Shown here: one piece after another, positions 36,515-49,038 of the stretch
How positions within the stretch are numbered: position 1 is the first letter of the stretch
Layout of the letters: the number at the start of each line of letters is the position of its first letter
Source of the DNA: Monosiga brevicollis MX1
Lineage: Eukaryota > Opisthokonta > Choanoflagellata > Craspedida > Salpingoecidae
Assembly: GCF_000002865.3 (NCBI RefSeq)
Contig: NW_001865063.1
Location: 221,238 to 285,237 of the forward strand
Direction of reading: 5' to 3'
Length of the DNA: 64,000 bases
Position numbers and translations under genes: made by a program
Notes under the pieces: generated by a model
Told to the model about the DNA's origin: nothing
Database searches by the model: none
Seen by the model: only the letters and a program-made list of their open reading frames with translations

Positions 36515-39168
36515 ATGGCGTTGCTCGTGCCATTGGATGCGTGGGGCGCGTTGACCATCAATGATGATGGTCTGAGTACGCTGACGACGCGGCAGCAAGA
36601 GGCCGTGGAGACACAGCTTGAGGATGAATGCTTTCGCCCCGTTCTCGCTGACCCAGAGGTTCAACCACGGTACGTCGTTCAGAGGACGGCCGCCTGCTAC
36701 TGCTTCATCTGGCGACGCCAGCGCATCTCTTCTCATGTTTGTCTCTCGCCTCGCCTGCAAACTTATGCTTCCACTCGGCCTCTGCAACGGCGTCCTCAAA
36801 AGCCTGTCACTACAAAGCGAGTGGCTGATGCTGGATCGCAGGCGCCATATTGGCTTCTTGCGGAGCGGGCTGGGTCAGCTTGGAAGTGGCTACCAGTGTC
36901 TCGATGCCAGCCGACCCTGGATCATCTATTGGTGCTTGCACGGCCTCTCCCTTCTCGGATACGAACCCAACGAAAGCGAGCGCACACGGTAAGTTCAAGT
37001 CACATTCGCCCTCTAGCTTTGAGCAGCCTTCCCCGCACACGTCAATGGAATGGAGAGTCTAAAACCCTCTCAAGAGGTTCTCATCCTTTCCCGCGTCTTG
37101 GCCCAGGTGCATCAACACACTGCGCCAGTGCCAAAATGCCACAGGTAGGCAAACTGGCCTTGGGTTCTGGGGTGCCCACACCGGCATCAAGCCTCAGCCA
37201 TCGTGATCCTTCCCCTGCCCCATGGATACCGTCAACAGGTGGCTTTGGTGGTGGTCCAGGCCAACTCTCTCATTTGGCTCCCACATATGCTTCCGTCAAT
37301 GCCCTCGCTATTCTGGGACCCGATGCCTTGTCCATTATCGATCGGTTAGCTCCCTTTGCCATTCACACTTTCCACCGACAGCCGTGGCCGACAGGCTCAT
37401 GATCACGACGCACTCGCAGAATCAGCCTACGCAAGTTCCTCGCCGCCCGTAAACGTGCCGATGGCTCCTTCACCATGCACGAGGATGGTGAAGTCGATAT
37501 TCGGTCAGTCTGTCCTCGACTGTGCTGCATGTCACTTTACCATTGAGCCTTCCGGTCGCCCCTCTTTTCGTTGTAAAAGGCAACCCTTGATGTGGTGGTG
37601 GCATGCCTGCTGGTCACTTCCACAGCGGTGTGTACTGCGCGACAAGTGCGGCATTCTTGGCCTGCCTTCCCAAGCTCGACGAGCTCTTTGCCGGTTCAGC
37701 GGCTTGGATTGCCCGGTGCGCCACCTCTCCCCTGCTACACACGCCCCATACCAATCGCATGCAGCCTCAACCTTGGCAGCAATGTACTGCTGCGGGCATG
37801 AAGACCTTGATATGCCAATGCCTCATCGTCATCTTCCTGCCATCTCGCGCACTCGGGCCAAACCACTACGCGTCGAAAGCTGTCAAACATATGAAGGCGG
37901 ATTTGCCGCCGTTCCTGGTACGATGCACTTGCCCAGCTGCTTGACTTGCCACGATGACCCAATACCTCTCAGATCCTCACGCGCACGGTCGCTTTCTGCT
38001 TAGGTGCCGAGGCACACGGCGGCTATGCATTTTGCGGACTGGCTGCTTTGCACCTGTTGCAAGGCGCGGAGCTCATTGACCTTCCACGACTGGCGGTGCG
38101 TCGAACCGGATTGCCCTCCAGACTCTGCTGGGAACGATGCCATCACAGGCCAACTTACCAAGAACTTGGCCTGCCATGCTTGTGTCCTCAGTCCTGGGCC
38201 GTTGAGCGACAGATGAAGTTTGAGGGGGGTTTTCAGGGCCGCACCAACAAGCTGGTGGACGGTTGTTACTCCTTTTGGGTGGGCGGCGTTTTCCCCCTCC
38301 TTCGAAAGATGCTGAAAGCGCAAGGTGAGTCCTCGGATTGCTGCTACCAACGGGTACCACTCCCGACCCGAAGACCGCGTACTGGCCCACTTCTCATGAT
38401 TGTTGCTGATTCTGCTTTATGGGGCAAATGTTCACTCACTCTTTGATGAGTAGGGGCTGATCCCGGCTTGCTCTGCTCGGCCGGTAAGGCTTCTTGGGGC
38501 AACGCACCAGGTTTTCAAAGAAGCTCGCCATGTTCATCAATAATCCTGGCTTGTTGTCTCGTTGATACGATACTGTAGAGGGCTTGATACACTACGTGTG
38601 CATCTGTTGTCAACATCCTCGAGGCGGCCTCATTGACAAGCCGGGCAAGTATGTTCTCCAATTGCCAGCCCAACCGCACGCATGCGGTCCGCAATCATCA
38701 TCCACATCCACACCCACACCCACACCCACACATACACTTTCCACGTGCCGTCGTCGACTTGAGCCAGAGCACCACATCATGTTTGTGCTAAAGAATTCGT
38801 GTTTGCTTTTTTCGGCTTCTTGGTCCTAGGGGACGGGATTTTTATCACACCTGCTATTGCCTGTCAGGGCTTCAAGCTGTTGGCCACCCCGAGGTAGCGC
38901 TGAACAGCCGAGCTCGCTCCACTGTCTTGCGTGTATTGCTCAGCTGGTGCACATCTCAAACCTGTGATACCCCGCACCCACCAATTTGCAGCTGATAGTA
39001 TCCACACACGAGGCCTTCAACATTGCATCCGCAAAGGCACGTCCGATTGTAGTTTTGTTGTTGCTCATCAGGACGGCCAGGCTGACCACGAATCCTGTGT
39101 TTGCTTCGGTATAGGCAAAAGCAGCACAAGAATTTTTCGCCAGCCAAACAGCTGGATCGAATTTGTGA
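36515..39168 (+). CDS. FNTB: Protein farnesyltransferase subunit beta
   Basis: Fourteen exons: 36515-36669, 36842-36988, 37107-37144, 37239-37344, 37420-37503, 37626-37715, 37880-37917, 38004-38095, 38192-38324, 38454-38483, 38579-38648, 38830-38893, 38992-39040, 39131-39168 (1134 nt, 377 residues, in phase). With the alpha subunit it transfers farnesyl to CaaX cysteines of Ras-type proteins. The alpha-alpha barrel repeats are plain: CLDASRPWIIYWCLHGL, GGFGGGPGQLSHLAPTYA, ADGSFTMHEDGEVDIR, YEGGFAAVPGAEAHGGYAF and MKFEGGFQGRTNKLVDGCYSF (split: MKFEGGFQGRTNK, LVDGCYSFW). The zinc ligands are D and C of VDGCYSFW and the His of FYHTCYCLSGL. The last two exons (THEAFNIASAKA, FFASQTAGSNL) are less certain because the donor at 39041 is weak. 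The 30-nt exon 10 is also tentative. Confidence 0.92.
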
Positions 39169-39621
39169 AACCCGTGGCGTATTGGTTCAAGTGCTTTTCG
39201 CTCTCAGACACTGGTACAACTCATAAGAGCCTGGTTGTTCTGAAGCACGAGCAACAGGCAAATTTAGACCCAACCGAAAATCACTATCAAGTCTTTATCA
39301 ACCGCATTCCCTTTTTGTTTGATAAAATTCTGAGGAGAAAATCGCGCACAACAACGTGCACAACACCTCACTCACTTCCCCGCAAAAACAAGGCGAAACT
39401 TGGCGAGGGCATGAGTGGAAAGGTACGACAGGGCAAGCCAAGCCTGGCCCAGTCACGATAGAAATGTTCCACAGCAAACATTATCCGCAATAAAGATCAA
39501 CGCCAAGGGCCAATTGGCGGAAGCAGATACTCCGGGCAGATGACCTCGGAGGACGGGCGCGGATCAACAAGAAGAAACACAAAATAAAGACATCAAACGA
39601 GAAGTGACCGCGTCCGGCGCG
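39169..39621. other. Spacer between convergent FNTB and SH2 genes
   Basis: Lies between two stop codons; probable 3' UTRs. Possible AATAAA-like signals occur in the area (for example AATAAAG at 39489 on the plus strand). Nothing else recognised. Confidence 0.45.
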
Positions 39622-41945
39622 TTACGAGCTGAAGGCCACCGTTTTGAGGTGACAATAGGGGCTGCCCTTCCTGCAAACGAGGCACGCAATGCCATGTGCG
39701 CGACAGCATGAGGGTTTGCGGCAAGAGGACAGGCCCACGCAGGCGAGAGCAGGGCGGAAACATACATGTAATGTTGAATCAGAGCTGTGACGGAACCCAT
39801 CAGGACTTGATCCTCGAGAGCTGTGATGCGAAAAGCAGCTTGACCGGCCACAGGTAGCAGCTCCTGTGGGTGATCATAAAGATGAGAAGATGTCCAGGCT
39901 GGTGCCCAGGCGGTGCTCGGGCACACGTACAATCGGCAGATGGTTGGTTTCTTGATCTTGACGCACGTTGCAGCCACGCACGCTGAGTACCAGGCTACAG
40001 CTCAGATTGCGGCGACGCTCGCTATCGGGTTGTACCCACCCATAATTCGATGCCGGATCAGAGCAAACCAGGCACAGAGGGCAGGGGAGTGTGAGCAAAA
40101 GAGAAGAAACAAAGAGAAGAATCGAGAAAGAAAAAGAAAAAGGGGGACACAGTGAGCGCGCATTTGTGGGAGAGAAGAGTGGCAAACAAGATGGCAGATT
40201 GTTGATCACACTCACGCACCTTTCACGAACAAGGAAAGAATGCATGGGAGCCAGGTTGAGAATGGCGTCGGCTTCTTGTGCGCTCATCACACCACCGTAC
40301 CATCTGCAGAGCAGCAAGCGTCTCAGATGAGTCGGCCTTTGAGCGGTGTCCGGATCATTTCGCAGCCAAGAATTGTCACGCACTGTTGAGCCAGAAGCTC
40401 TGGGCCACCAAGTGACGCGGGAGGCATTTCAATGTTCTGGGGCCGCGCACGAGGATTGGCTTGGGCTATTGGAGGTGGTAGCGGGGCATCGGACAGGATA
40501 GGGGCTCAGGGTCACGTGTGTACCAAAGGCGCTCATGGAAGAGTCCAAGGAGTTGCGAATCCGAGGCAGGGTGGTGACGGTGGGTGATACCTGCTTGGCG
40601 TGAAGCGGCGACGGAGGGGCGAACGGGGACGTTGGGCACGGGGGGTGCTGGCTTGCCTAGGAGCGATGAAATGCAGTCAGGTGAGTCGAGATGGAGGGCA
40701 TACAAAAAAAGCATGTCCTGTCCCACAGCACGTACGAGCACGAGAGGGGACGGCAGGGGGCGGAGCGGAGCTCGAGGCCTCGACGCTGTTTCGCCGCAAA
40801 TCTGCCATGGCCTTGAGATTTCCATAGTCGCGGATGGCGGTGCCTTCATGCAAGTTGACATAGGATCTGGCAAGCAGTGGTTCATCAAGTGGCAAGGCGA
40901 GAAAAAGGTTTTGTGAGCACAAAGGCAGACAAGCATGTCCGAAAGTTGAGCTGTACGTGGGGTGTGTGTGAAAGCAGTGTTGCGGGGGTGCAGAAATCAT
41001 CCGACAAGGAGAGGGGTCCCGTTTCCATGCGTGTGCCTGGTGATGTTCCTAGCTCATGCTGTCACAGAGGACGAGAGGGGTGGCAATAGCAAAACTTGAA
41101 CCGCGAAGCCAGCTTACTCATGGTTGGAGGAAACGTTGAGGCCCTGCATGGCGGCCGTGATGTTGGCACCGGCCATGCTGCTAGGTCTGTGTGGAGGTCG
41201 ATACGAGGGTTGGCGGATGAGGGCCTGGGAATTCGAATTGATCAATGAAGGGCCCGAGGGTAAACCAACCTCGTTTGAGGCATGGTGTAGGTGTCGTCAT
41301 CGGCTGTTTCCTCCAGAGCGGCTGACGAGCGGCGCATGGCTCGCGCAGCTTGGGCTAGCGCACTTGATGACGCCAACTGGCAGATGATTGGCAAGATGGG
41401 GAGGGAAAGAGGGGTATGGTGAGGCGAACACATGTCTCAAACCATTGCATTCCAGAGGCACTTGACATACAAACTTGCGACCGCGCTCTTGAACTGCGGC
41501 ATCAGGGTCTTCATAGTCGTCTTTGTCCGAATCGCGACGCCTGTCCAACCCCATTGACACAGAGGGGAGACAGGAAGAACAGGTCATGAGAGACGATATG
41601 GCACTTTCATGAGCATGGGTGTCCCATCTGGATGTCAGGAGGGCACCAAGCTGGCTGCCATTTTCTTTTCTTTCAAAGGCTTGCTCGCGTTGAAGCAGTC
41701 CACGTGACGACAGCATGATCGCGATGATGACTGGGCATGATTCAGGCTCGTTCAACATACCCCGTAGCACCACCACGCAGACCACCACGTGCAAATGCAT
41801 CCGCCGCACTGCTCCCTCCAAAACCATTCGTCACGCCGCCGCCATTTCGTCCAGCAGCACCCGCCGACGCCGACGCCGCCGCCGCCGCCGCTGCCGTCCC
41901 AGCAGTTGCGCTCAGCGCATCTTGGGGATCTTCATAGTCAGACAT
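39622..41945 (-). CDS. SH2-domain adaptor with YEDP and YxN tyrosine motifs
   Basis: Eleven exons: 41945-41761, 41540-41471, 41376-41270, 41180-41118, 40866-40736, 40656-40591, 40465-40384, 40303-40220, 39994-39931, 39863-39766, 39670-39622 (999 nt, 332 residues, in phase). The SH2 domain spans about residues 236-322: WYGGVMSAQEADAIL, the pTyr-binding SFLVRES (spliced across an intron), LVLSVRG, and closing ALIQHYM. The N-terminal two thirds is disordered, with Ala/Gly runs and spaced tyrosines: MSDYEDP, DDYEDPD, DTYTMP, SYVNL (Y144), DYGNL (Y158). YVNL and YGNL fit the pYxN consensus bound by Grb2-type SH2 domains. A proline run (APPVPNVPVRP) contains a class II PxxPxR SH3 ligand. The layout resembles the SHB/SHD/SHF adaptors (DYxDP motifs plus C-terminal SH2). 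No kinase domain; it is likely a tyrosine-kinase substrate and scaffold. Confidence 0.9.
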
Positions 41946-42117
41946 TGTGTTCAGAGGGGAGGAAGGAAGTGGGGATGGTGCTAGTGGGAGTTTCAAGGGG
42001 ATTGTAGAGATGAGGACCGGTTCGGCGTTTGCTCATATCGGCAACAGGTTCACGTTCCCACGTCGTGTTGGATCGGTCCCAATTGTCAGACGATATGACA
42101 GCGAGATTTGTCAGATG

Positions 42118-42191
<74 letters not shown>

Positions 42192-42600
42192 CGGCGCAAA
42201 CTTCCATAGGTCCCGTGATGTGATGGGGCGTATGGAGGTGCGGGTGTGAGGAGTCGGGGGAGACGTGGGGAGGTGAGGGAGTGAGAGGGCGAGGGCGTCA
42301 AGACATGGAATTCATTTCAGTGTACAAATCAGGCCTAGCTAGCTAGATACATGAGAAGTGTTCGCACCCGTCTAACCGTGGACACACACGGAGAGAACAG
42401 ATTAAATGAGACATTGGGGACAAGATCAGAACCGAGGCAAGTCGAGAATCAGAAACAATCATGGGTCAACATCGTCGGTCGCTCCCACAAGGAAGGGGCA
42501 CAGGCTCAGGTAACCTCGGCCATGGCAAGGACGCAAAAGGAAAAAGAAGAAGAGCAAGTTGGTCCACACGTGACGTTGAGGTGCTGCTTCGCGGTGTAGG
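41946..42600. other. Intergenic with a long GT array
   Basis: Upstream of the SH2 gene and downstream of the SulP gene (both minus). A GT run of about 70 bases (42119-42188) lies 174 bases upstream of the SH2 start codon. No coding exon supported. Confidence 0.7.
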
Positions 42601-43221
42601 CTATGAGGAAAAGGCATTGTCCGATGCGATGCGGGCCATGCTCTTGAGGAGCGCTGCTTGCAACGCAATGAAAAGGCCTGGGTGCTGGCGCTTCATCATT
42701 CGATAGCTGTCAATGGTCAGCTCTGCCAACACCGTCCGGGAGACGGCGCATGCATTATACCAACGCCGTTGTTGCAATAAAAACTGTGACAAGGGATGGT
42801 AAGCCAGAAGCCGAAGTTCACCAGTCAGTTTGACACAGCGATGTGAAACCAATCGAGTGAGGTACAGGGAAAAAAAAGGCAAGAAATAAAAAGTCCCACT
42901 CACGTTCATCTCGCCAAAGACACCCCCCTGGTCGTAGCGCCGTGCGCGTTGTGCCTGCGACAGCCACCATGCATCCCCATACAAAAACATGACACAAAAA
43001 TTACCATGTAGAACAGCCATCCTGCCATGCAGATCATTGTGCTATTAGGGTTAGGGCATAGGCTGAGAGTATCCTACCACAGAATGCTTGTAGAGAACGA
43101 CGTCGCCCTGAATGATAAAGTAGAGACGATCCGCCGGGTCACCTCGTCGAAACACCAAGTCACCTTTACAAAACAACAAACGCGCCCATGGAAAGACGAG
43201 GACCAAGCACCAAGCAAAAAC

Positions 43222-43268
<47 letters not shown>

Positions 43269-46200
43269 CGGCACACAGTATATTCAAAGCATAGTTCAAA
43301 GCATGCCGAGCTATGAGAAAATCGAGCTGCGAAAAGCATCTGCCTCTTCAACCTCTCTGCCAACCGTTGCTAGTTGGACGGTCAAGTTCAAAAAGAGGTA
43401 CCACTAAACATACCTGAAGCACAATGTCGTTCCGTGTAGTACTGTTGCAAATCGTCGTCCGTTACTGTTGGAACACCAACCGGGCCAAATTCCAATGTAA
43501 GCGCACAGGGCTTGACGGCATGGACCACTGAGCCAAAGTCAACATACAGCTGGCCAAAGATGGCTCCAGAACGCCATAGGCTTCCAAAATGCCGCGAATA
43601 CTTGGTTCCTAGTCGCACGCAAGAAGCAGCCAGGTGAGCGCACGCAGGAAGCAGCCAGGTGAGCTTCTCGTTGGCTTGACTCAGCGAGGTTTAAGTCTGG
43701 GGCTGGGAAATACATACCGAGACGGAAAGGCGGCGTGGATGCTTAACTTGCAGCGTTTGCAGCAATCGGTCTGCGTGCCATCGTCATCATTCGCATCGTG
43801 CAAAATTGCCAACACGCTCAGTGTCAACCGTACGGCATGAAGTTGATCCGTAGGGTCGGCATGTGGAATGCATGAGACGCACCTTCAGCCCACTCCAACC
43901 CATGGTCCAACGATGGAAGAGCCAGACAGCCATCAACGGCTTCCACATCATCCACCAGGTGTTCGAGGGGCGCTGTCATTTGACGGCCTGCAGACCAGAA
44001 ATATGAAGAGCACAACGCGGCGTCACACGGCCTGTCGTTTTATTTTGCGCCCGGGCGCGCGCCGCCTCTTGTCGTCCTTCAGCAGCCGCCATGGACGTAC
44101 CCTCTTGTCGATCTTCGTTGTCCACATGCAAAATATCAGGCTCTGGTAGCACCTCTTGTTGCACCATCAGCCGCTCAATCAGCTCACTCATACCTATGCC
44201 GGGTCGCAGCAAGCTCAGAGCACGCGCCTTTGGCAATTGAAAAGACTTCCTGTAGGCCCCGCCGGTTTGAGTTGAGCCACTTTCAGCACCCACCCGTAAA
44301 CACCAGCGTGACATTGTTGCGTTGAAGGCGCTGGCGCAGGATCATGAAGCAGCTGCGAATGGCCGTGGCATCAATGGCCGTTACGCTAGAAAAGTCGAGG
44401 ATCAAATAGCGCGTCGCCACCAGGCCCTCCCTGGCGTCAAAATGACCACACCAGCAAGGGTAAGTTGCCAAGACGCCAGCACGGTTTCGCCAACAAGGAC
44501 CAGCACCCAGGCAGCAAGCATCATGGGTTCATACTCACCGCTTGGCCCAGGTGTGGGGGCGATAGTAGTCATCAGCTTCGTGAAGATAAGCCAGGTCCTC
44601 ATTGTCGCCCAGCGTCAGCAGAGGGCTCTCCTGTTCGGCTAACCTCGTGGCCATTGGGTCTGGTCGAGCCAAGCCAGAACTGCTCTGCTGCTTGCGCAGC
44701 GGCGAGCGTGGTTGCGAGGAACGCGATGCGCTATCGTCCAGATGACCAAGGTCAGGTAAGGGGCTCTCCGGGGGAAAATCCTCTTCGTCGTCCTCCTGCA
44801 CCTTGTTTAGCGCTGGCGGTGGCGCCTGACTCATGCGTCGCTGAATCCTGTCATCAAAACCCAGGTTTCAGGCATAATTGCTCATCAGCTTTAAGGCGTT
44901 TGGGTGGAAAATCACGTCTCGAGGCACGATATTTATCGGAAGAGTCGCGCAAGCTCGCACTGAGCAACTTACAAGCGGCCAGCCCGCACGAAAAAGTCGG
45001 CGACAGACGGTTTTCGCGCATAAGGCTCGGACAAAAAAGTGCGAACAACCACTCGGCGTTCAACTTCCTTGAGCAAACCCACGGCCTTGCCAAAGAACAC
45101 GTGTCCAGTCAAGCGCATGGCCACAATGGCTTTGCCGTGCCGCGAAAGTTGCTGTCGTTGGCGAAAACCACGAATCACATTGCTGCGGCAGCGCAGCTGG
45201 TGCAACACGAACACACGAACCATGCATTGGGGTGAGAATGACGCTGTCGCAGTGTGCACCAAATGAATGTTCTGGCTTGTGCAGGCACACCTTCTCAGCC
45301 GTGGGCTCGCGCGAGTACTGAAAGATGAACACGACCAAGCAAAGGCCAATGCCGCACAAAAAGCCGTACTCCAGATTGTTGAGCGCCACTGTACCGCAAT
45401 GGCAGGGGGTGAATCAGTCATGCTATTGCAAGGTTTTTCTACTTTACAGGTTCGGGGTAGCGGGCACAGCGGATTGAGCGTGACATACCGATGGCAATCA
45501 GCGTGCCCCATACGATGATATATTCCAGAAGCGCCACCATCTTGAAGCTTGAAATGAGCCAATCAACCATGAGGTCGAATCCAATAAACACCTAGCCGCA
45601 CGAATGCATCAAGTCTCGAGATGAGCTGCGCGGGTCCCAGCCTGCTGCCATCTCACATTTCCACCGTACCCACGCCAGTGACTGCGAGGTGACTCGGGGG
45701 TCAAACGGATATTGACACGAACCAGGACCGAGCCGAAGAAGAACTTTGGCATGTAGGCTAAGAGGGACATGGGCAGGCCAAACATCAAAAGACAGGTCAG
45801 GATGATGACGACGCCGTTGAGCTTGCTGTTGACACCCTACGTGAGAGAGGAGCCGAGGTCGCGCGTTAGATGCTGCCCGCCGAGGGGCCAAAGGTGGTTA
45901 GTCATGCTAGACAAACCGCGCGGCAGGTCAGAAGGGTCTGGCTAAAAATGTACGAGCCTGATGGGGCCAAGGGCAAGAACGAACAGGCGTGAGCAAGTGC
46001 ATACGACATGGAGGTGAAGAAGGAAGGACAAAGTCTCACCGGTTTGCCCTCCAGTAATACCGGAGAAGAAATTGGAAAGACCAACAGTCTTTAATTCATG
46101 GTTAAAGTCAAGTGGCGAACCCAGCTCCATTTGGATAGCAGCAACGTCCAAGCACGACGAGAAGGCAACCACGATGTACTAAAAACACCGCCAGAACATC

Positions 46201-49038
46201 ACGATCGGATCAGAAAAAGTGAACATCAAGCCAGGGCAAGAAAGAGAAAAACCGGTGGTTTTCGCCCGCAGATACCAACCATGGCGAGCCAGGTTGGCAG
46301 GAGGGAGGGGATGACATGCCACTTGACATCGGCAAACTTAAAGTCATTCCACCTTCAGCGCAAAGGATGAATAGCACAGCATGGCGGTGAGGCGGTGGCC
46401 TCGTGGATCAAGACGCGACATGGGTGGCTGCAGCCATCACGGTAGAAGTTGTGCAGCGAGTCGGGTTGAACTGACGTGTCGTAAAACTGCGTGGGCGGAG
46501 AAGTCGGCGCCACCCAGCCGCTGCCGTTGAAAGCACTTCGAGCTTCCTGTGTCGGATCAAGCAGACCATTTGCACAGCAAGATCAAATGGTGCAAGGTGT
46601 GGGCGGCGGCAGCGCGGATCAAGTTGCGGGTTGGCATGCGCGCGTTCTTCGGGGGGTACCGTGAGAGAGGTGCTGGTACAGGCCAGAACAATGTAAAAGC
46701 CGACAGGAATGGCCACCAGGCAGAGTGGCAAGGCGGCAAAGTGATTCACGGTGCGAGACACGACCATCAGCAAAAGGCCACAGGCCAGTCCTATGGTAAG
46801 GAAACACCATGCATCATTACTTCAAAGTGACAAAGCCAAGATATGGGTGGGGCTTGTAGCCCAATTTGAAGAGCAGGGACCACCAAAAGGGTCGAGAAAC
46901 AAGTTTGAGTGGGGCATACCAGGGGCTAGAAGAATGCCAATGTCTGGCTTGAGCAGCTGACCCCAATCCATGACGCTATTGAGCGTACAATCGGACATGA
47001 GGGCCAGTCCAGCTTGCAGGCTATAAAGTCCAATGTAGCTCAGGTAGCCGCCGACCACTGCCAACCAAAGGCCGGGGCAATTTAGCGAGAAGGGCGCTCC
47101 ATGAGTGTCTCAAAGGAATGAAGAAAAGAAACCAAAAAAAAAAAAAAATAGAAAAAGACAGAAACATACCGGGCATGGGCAGGTACTGGACAATGGAGGC
47201 CAGTTTGAGAGAGCCGGTAATGTAGAGGGCAAGGCCAAGTAGCGCAGTTGAGAGACCAATCCACACCAAGGTGGTGGCCAAAATCTAGAGTAGCCGGGCA
47301 TGTGTTGATTGTGTGAAGCAGGTGTGCAAAAATGAATCAAAACGTGGGCGCGCCAGAGGCTATGAACCACGCATAAATGGGTACCTACAGCATGTGCTTC
47401 ATGGCCCTCATTCTGGAGCTGGGTTGCAATGCTGGTTGCCATGGCCGAGAGGAAGATGAGGCCCGCGTCTTGGACTTGGCCAATGGCAAAGGAGAGAGAG
47501 GAGAGAACGGTGAAGCACGTCTAGGTGTTGGCAGCGACAACGGGCCAGGTGATTGCATGAGAAAAGGGACGAGGTGGATCGTAGAACTGTCGGTGCTCAT
47601 ACAGTCGCACAGAATGGTGCAAAACAGGGTTGGCGAGAGGCTTTGTACCTGGTGCACGACCGAAGAGAAGAAGACGAGCTTGATGAGGGTGGGGAGGTAC
47701 GGTTTGTAAAACGTGTTGCTAAAGATGATTTGGGTGTCTAAGGCCGGCCGAGAGGGTTGCATTGAGGCAAGACCAGGCAGTTGTGCCGCCAGCTGAGGGA
47801 ACACAAATAGTTTTAATGTGGGACTGTCTTCGTTTTGTGCGTGCGAGTGGCAGAGGGCATGGACGCTTTGTCGTACAGGAGACGACGACGGGAACAATGA
47901 TGATGGCATTGATGATGCCAAAGAGGAGGGCTGTGCCTTGTCGCTGCCAAAAGGACTGGGACGGGCTGGCCAAGGAGCTGTGCAGCTCAATGTCCACGGG
48001 TTCTTGATCGGAGGTGGCTCCATACCCCTTTCCACCGCTTGGACTGTCTGATCCGCCGTGCCGGTGGGCGCTTGGGGCAGCTGGATCTTCAGAATCCTGT
48101 TCCGCTGGGTCATCAAAGTGGTGTTTGGCCAGGAGAGGGTCGTGGACGTTGGATTCCAGGTCCTCATCATTATCATCCATTGTGCGGCTGTTTTGGAGGC
48201 TGCCGGCCCAAGAGGGCCGACTGAACCAGGAGCCATTGTTGCGGAGGCTGGCTGGGCCGTGATGACGGGCGGCTGGTCGTGGGGGCACAGCAATGTGGAG
48301 GCTTTCCGCATCGGTGGAGCGGCCAAGCATGTTTTTGCTGGTTGGTTTCAATCAAGGGGGGTATTGCCTGTGTCAGCGAGAAACCCAAGACGCTGGCAAA
48401 GCAGAAGATGGCGATCCGGCTGGGGTGCAAGACTCACGCGTGGTGATCGGGGGTGTGGGCTTGCTCAGCGGCGTGAGCAGGGCGACGAAGACGGCCAAAG
48501 GTTCCACGGGTGTATGGGGACATGACGGGCAGCGAGGCTTTGCTAGGGCTCAAGTTGGTCTTGAGGGAATGGGGAGGGGCCAGGCGTCGATGGCGCAGGC
48601 TGGTGGTGGCGATGCCAGCTATGCGCAGAAGAAGAAGAAGGGGCACAGCGGGCACAAGTGATGGAGAGGCGGTGGTCATGGTCAGGTGCGCGGGTGGGAG
48701 AGGTGAGATCTGGCATGCCAAGGGCTACAGCAAGGAGCCAATGCATCAAATGCGCGTACAGGTGGCCGGGGAGGTGGGCTGCTGGTACTCTTGGCTCTGT
48801 GAAGTATCTTCAAACTCGAATTGTTCTATGACCCCGGCAAGACCGGGATGAGAGAGTACGAAGATGGGGTAAGAGGAGGGAGGGGTCTGGCATTGCCTTG
48901 TTCTTCTTGGCATCGTGAGGAGCAAGGGCACGAACCACCAAGCTGGTCATAGCTTTCACGGGTGGCCGAGCTCGAGGGCGAGCTCGGCCGCCGGACGGCA
49001 GTGACGGGAATGGGTTGCGATGGTCGGCGCGAATCCAT
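42601..49038 (-). CDS. SulP/SLC26 anion transporter with STAS and cyclic-nucleotide-binding domains
   Basis: Twenty-five exons, in phase (3216 nt, 1071 residues): 49038-48939, 48618-48438, 48337-47877, 47737-47649, 47520-47389, 47284-47170, 47057-46920, 46790-46660, 46546-46476, 46352-46280, 46178-46040, 45957-45917, 45836-45723, 45591-45489, 45388-45291, 45196-44973, 44847-44539, 44430-44294, 43987-43883, 43770-43748, 43608-43548, 43464-43414, 43163-43078, 42954-42904, 42783-42601. A ~220-residue acidic N-terminus precedes about a dozen membrane spans (FAIGQVQDAGLIFLSAM, FSGITGGQTGSYIFSQTLL). The STAS domain (RYLILDFSSVTAIDATAI) is split by a ~100-residue Ser/Pro insert. A C-terminal cNMP fold (FRRGDPADRLYFIIQGDVV, GGVFGEMNFLL) ends the protein. 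This architecture resembles bacterial and fungal (YGR125W-type) SulP-STAS-CNB proteins. Substrate unknown (sulfate or other anions). Exons 1, 2 and 20 are least certain. Confidence 0.88.
43223..43266 (-). repeat. A44/T44 run in a SulP-gene intron
   Basis: Forty-four consecutive A on the plus strand, T on the sense strand of the gene, inside intron 22 (43413-43164). It may serve as an overlong pyrimidine tract, or its length may be a sequencing artefact. Confidence 0.95.

Noticed and set aside
43976-44314. Minus-strand 112-codon frame as a further SulP exon
   Set aside because: Direct splicing of 44294 to 43987 is in phase and gives a continuous STAS sequence (VFTGRQMTAPLEHL); the frame lies in that intron.
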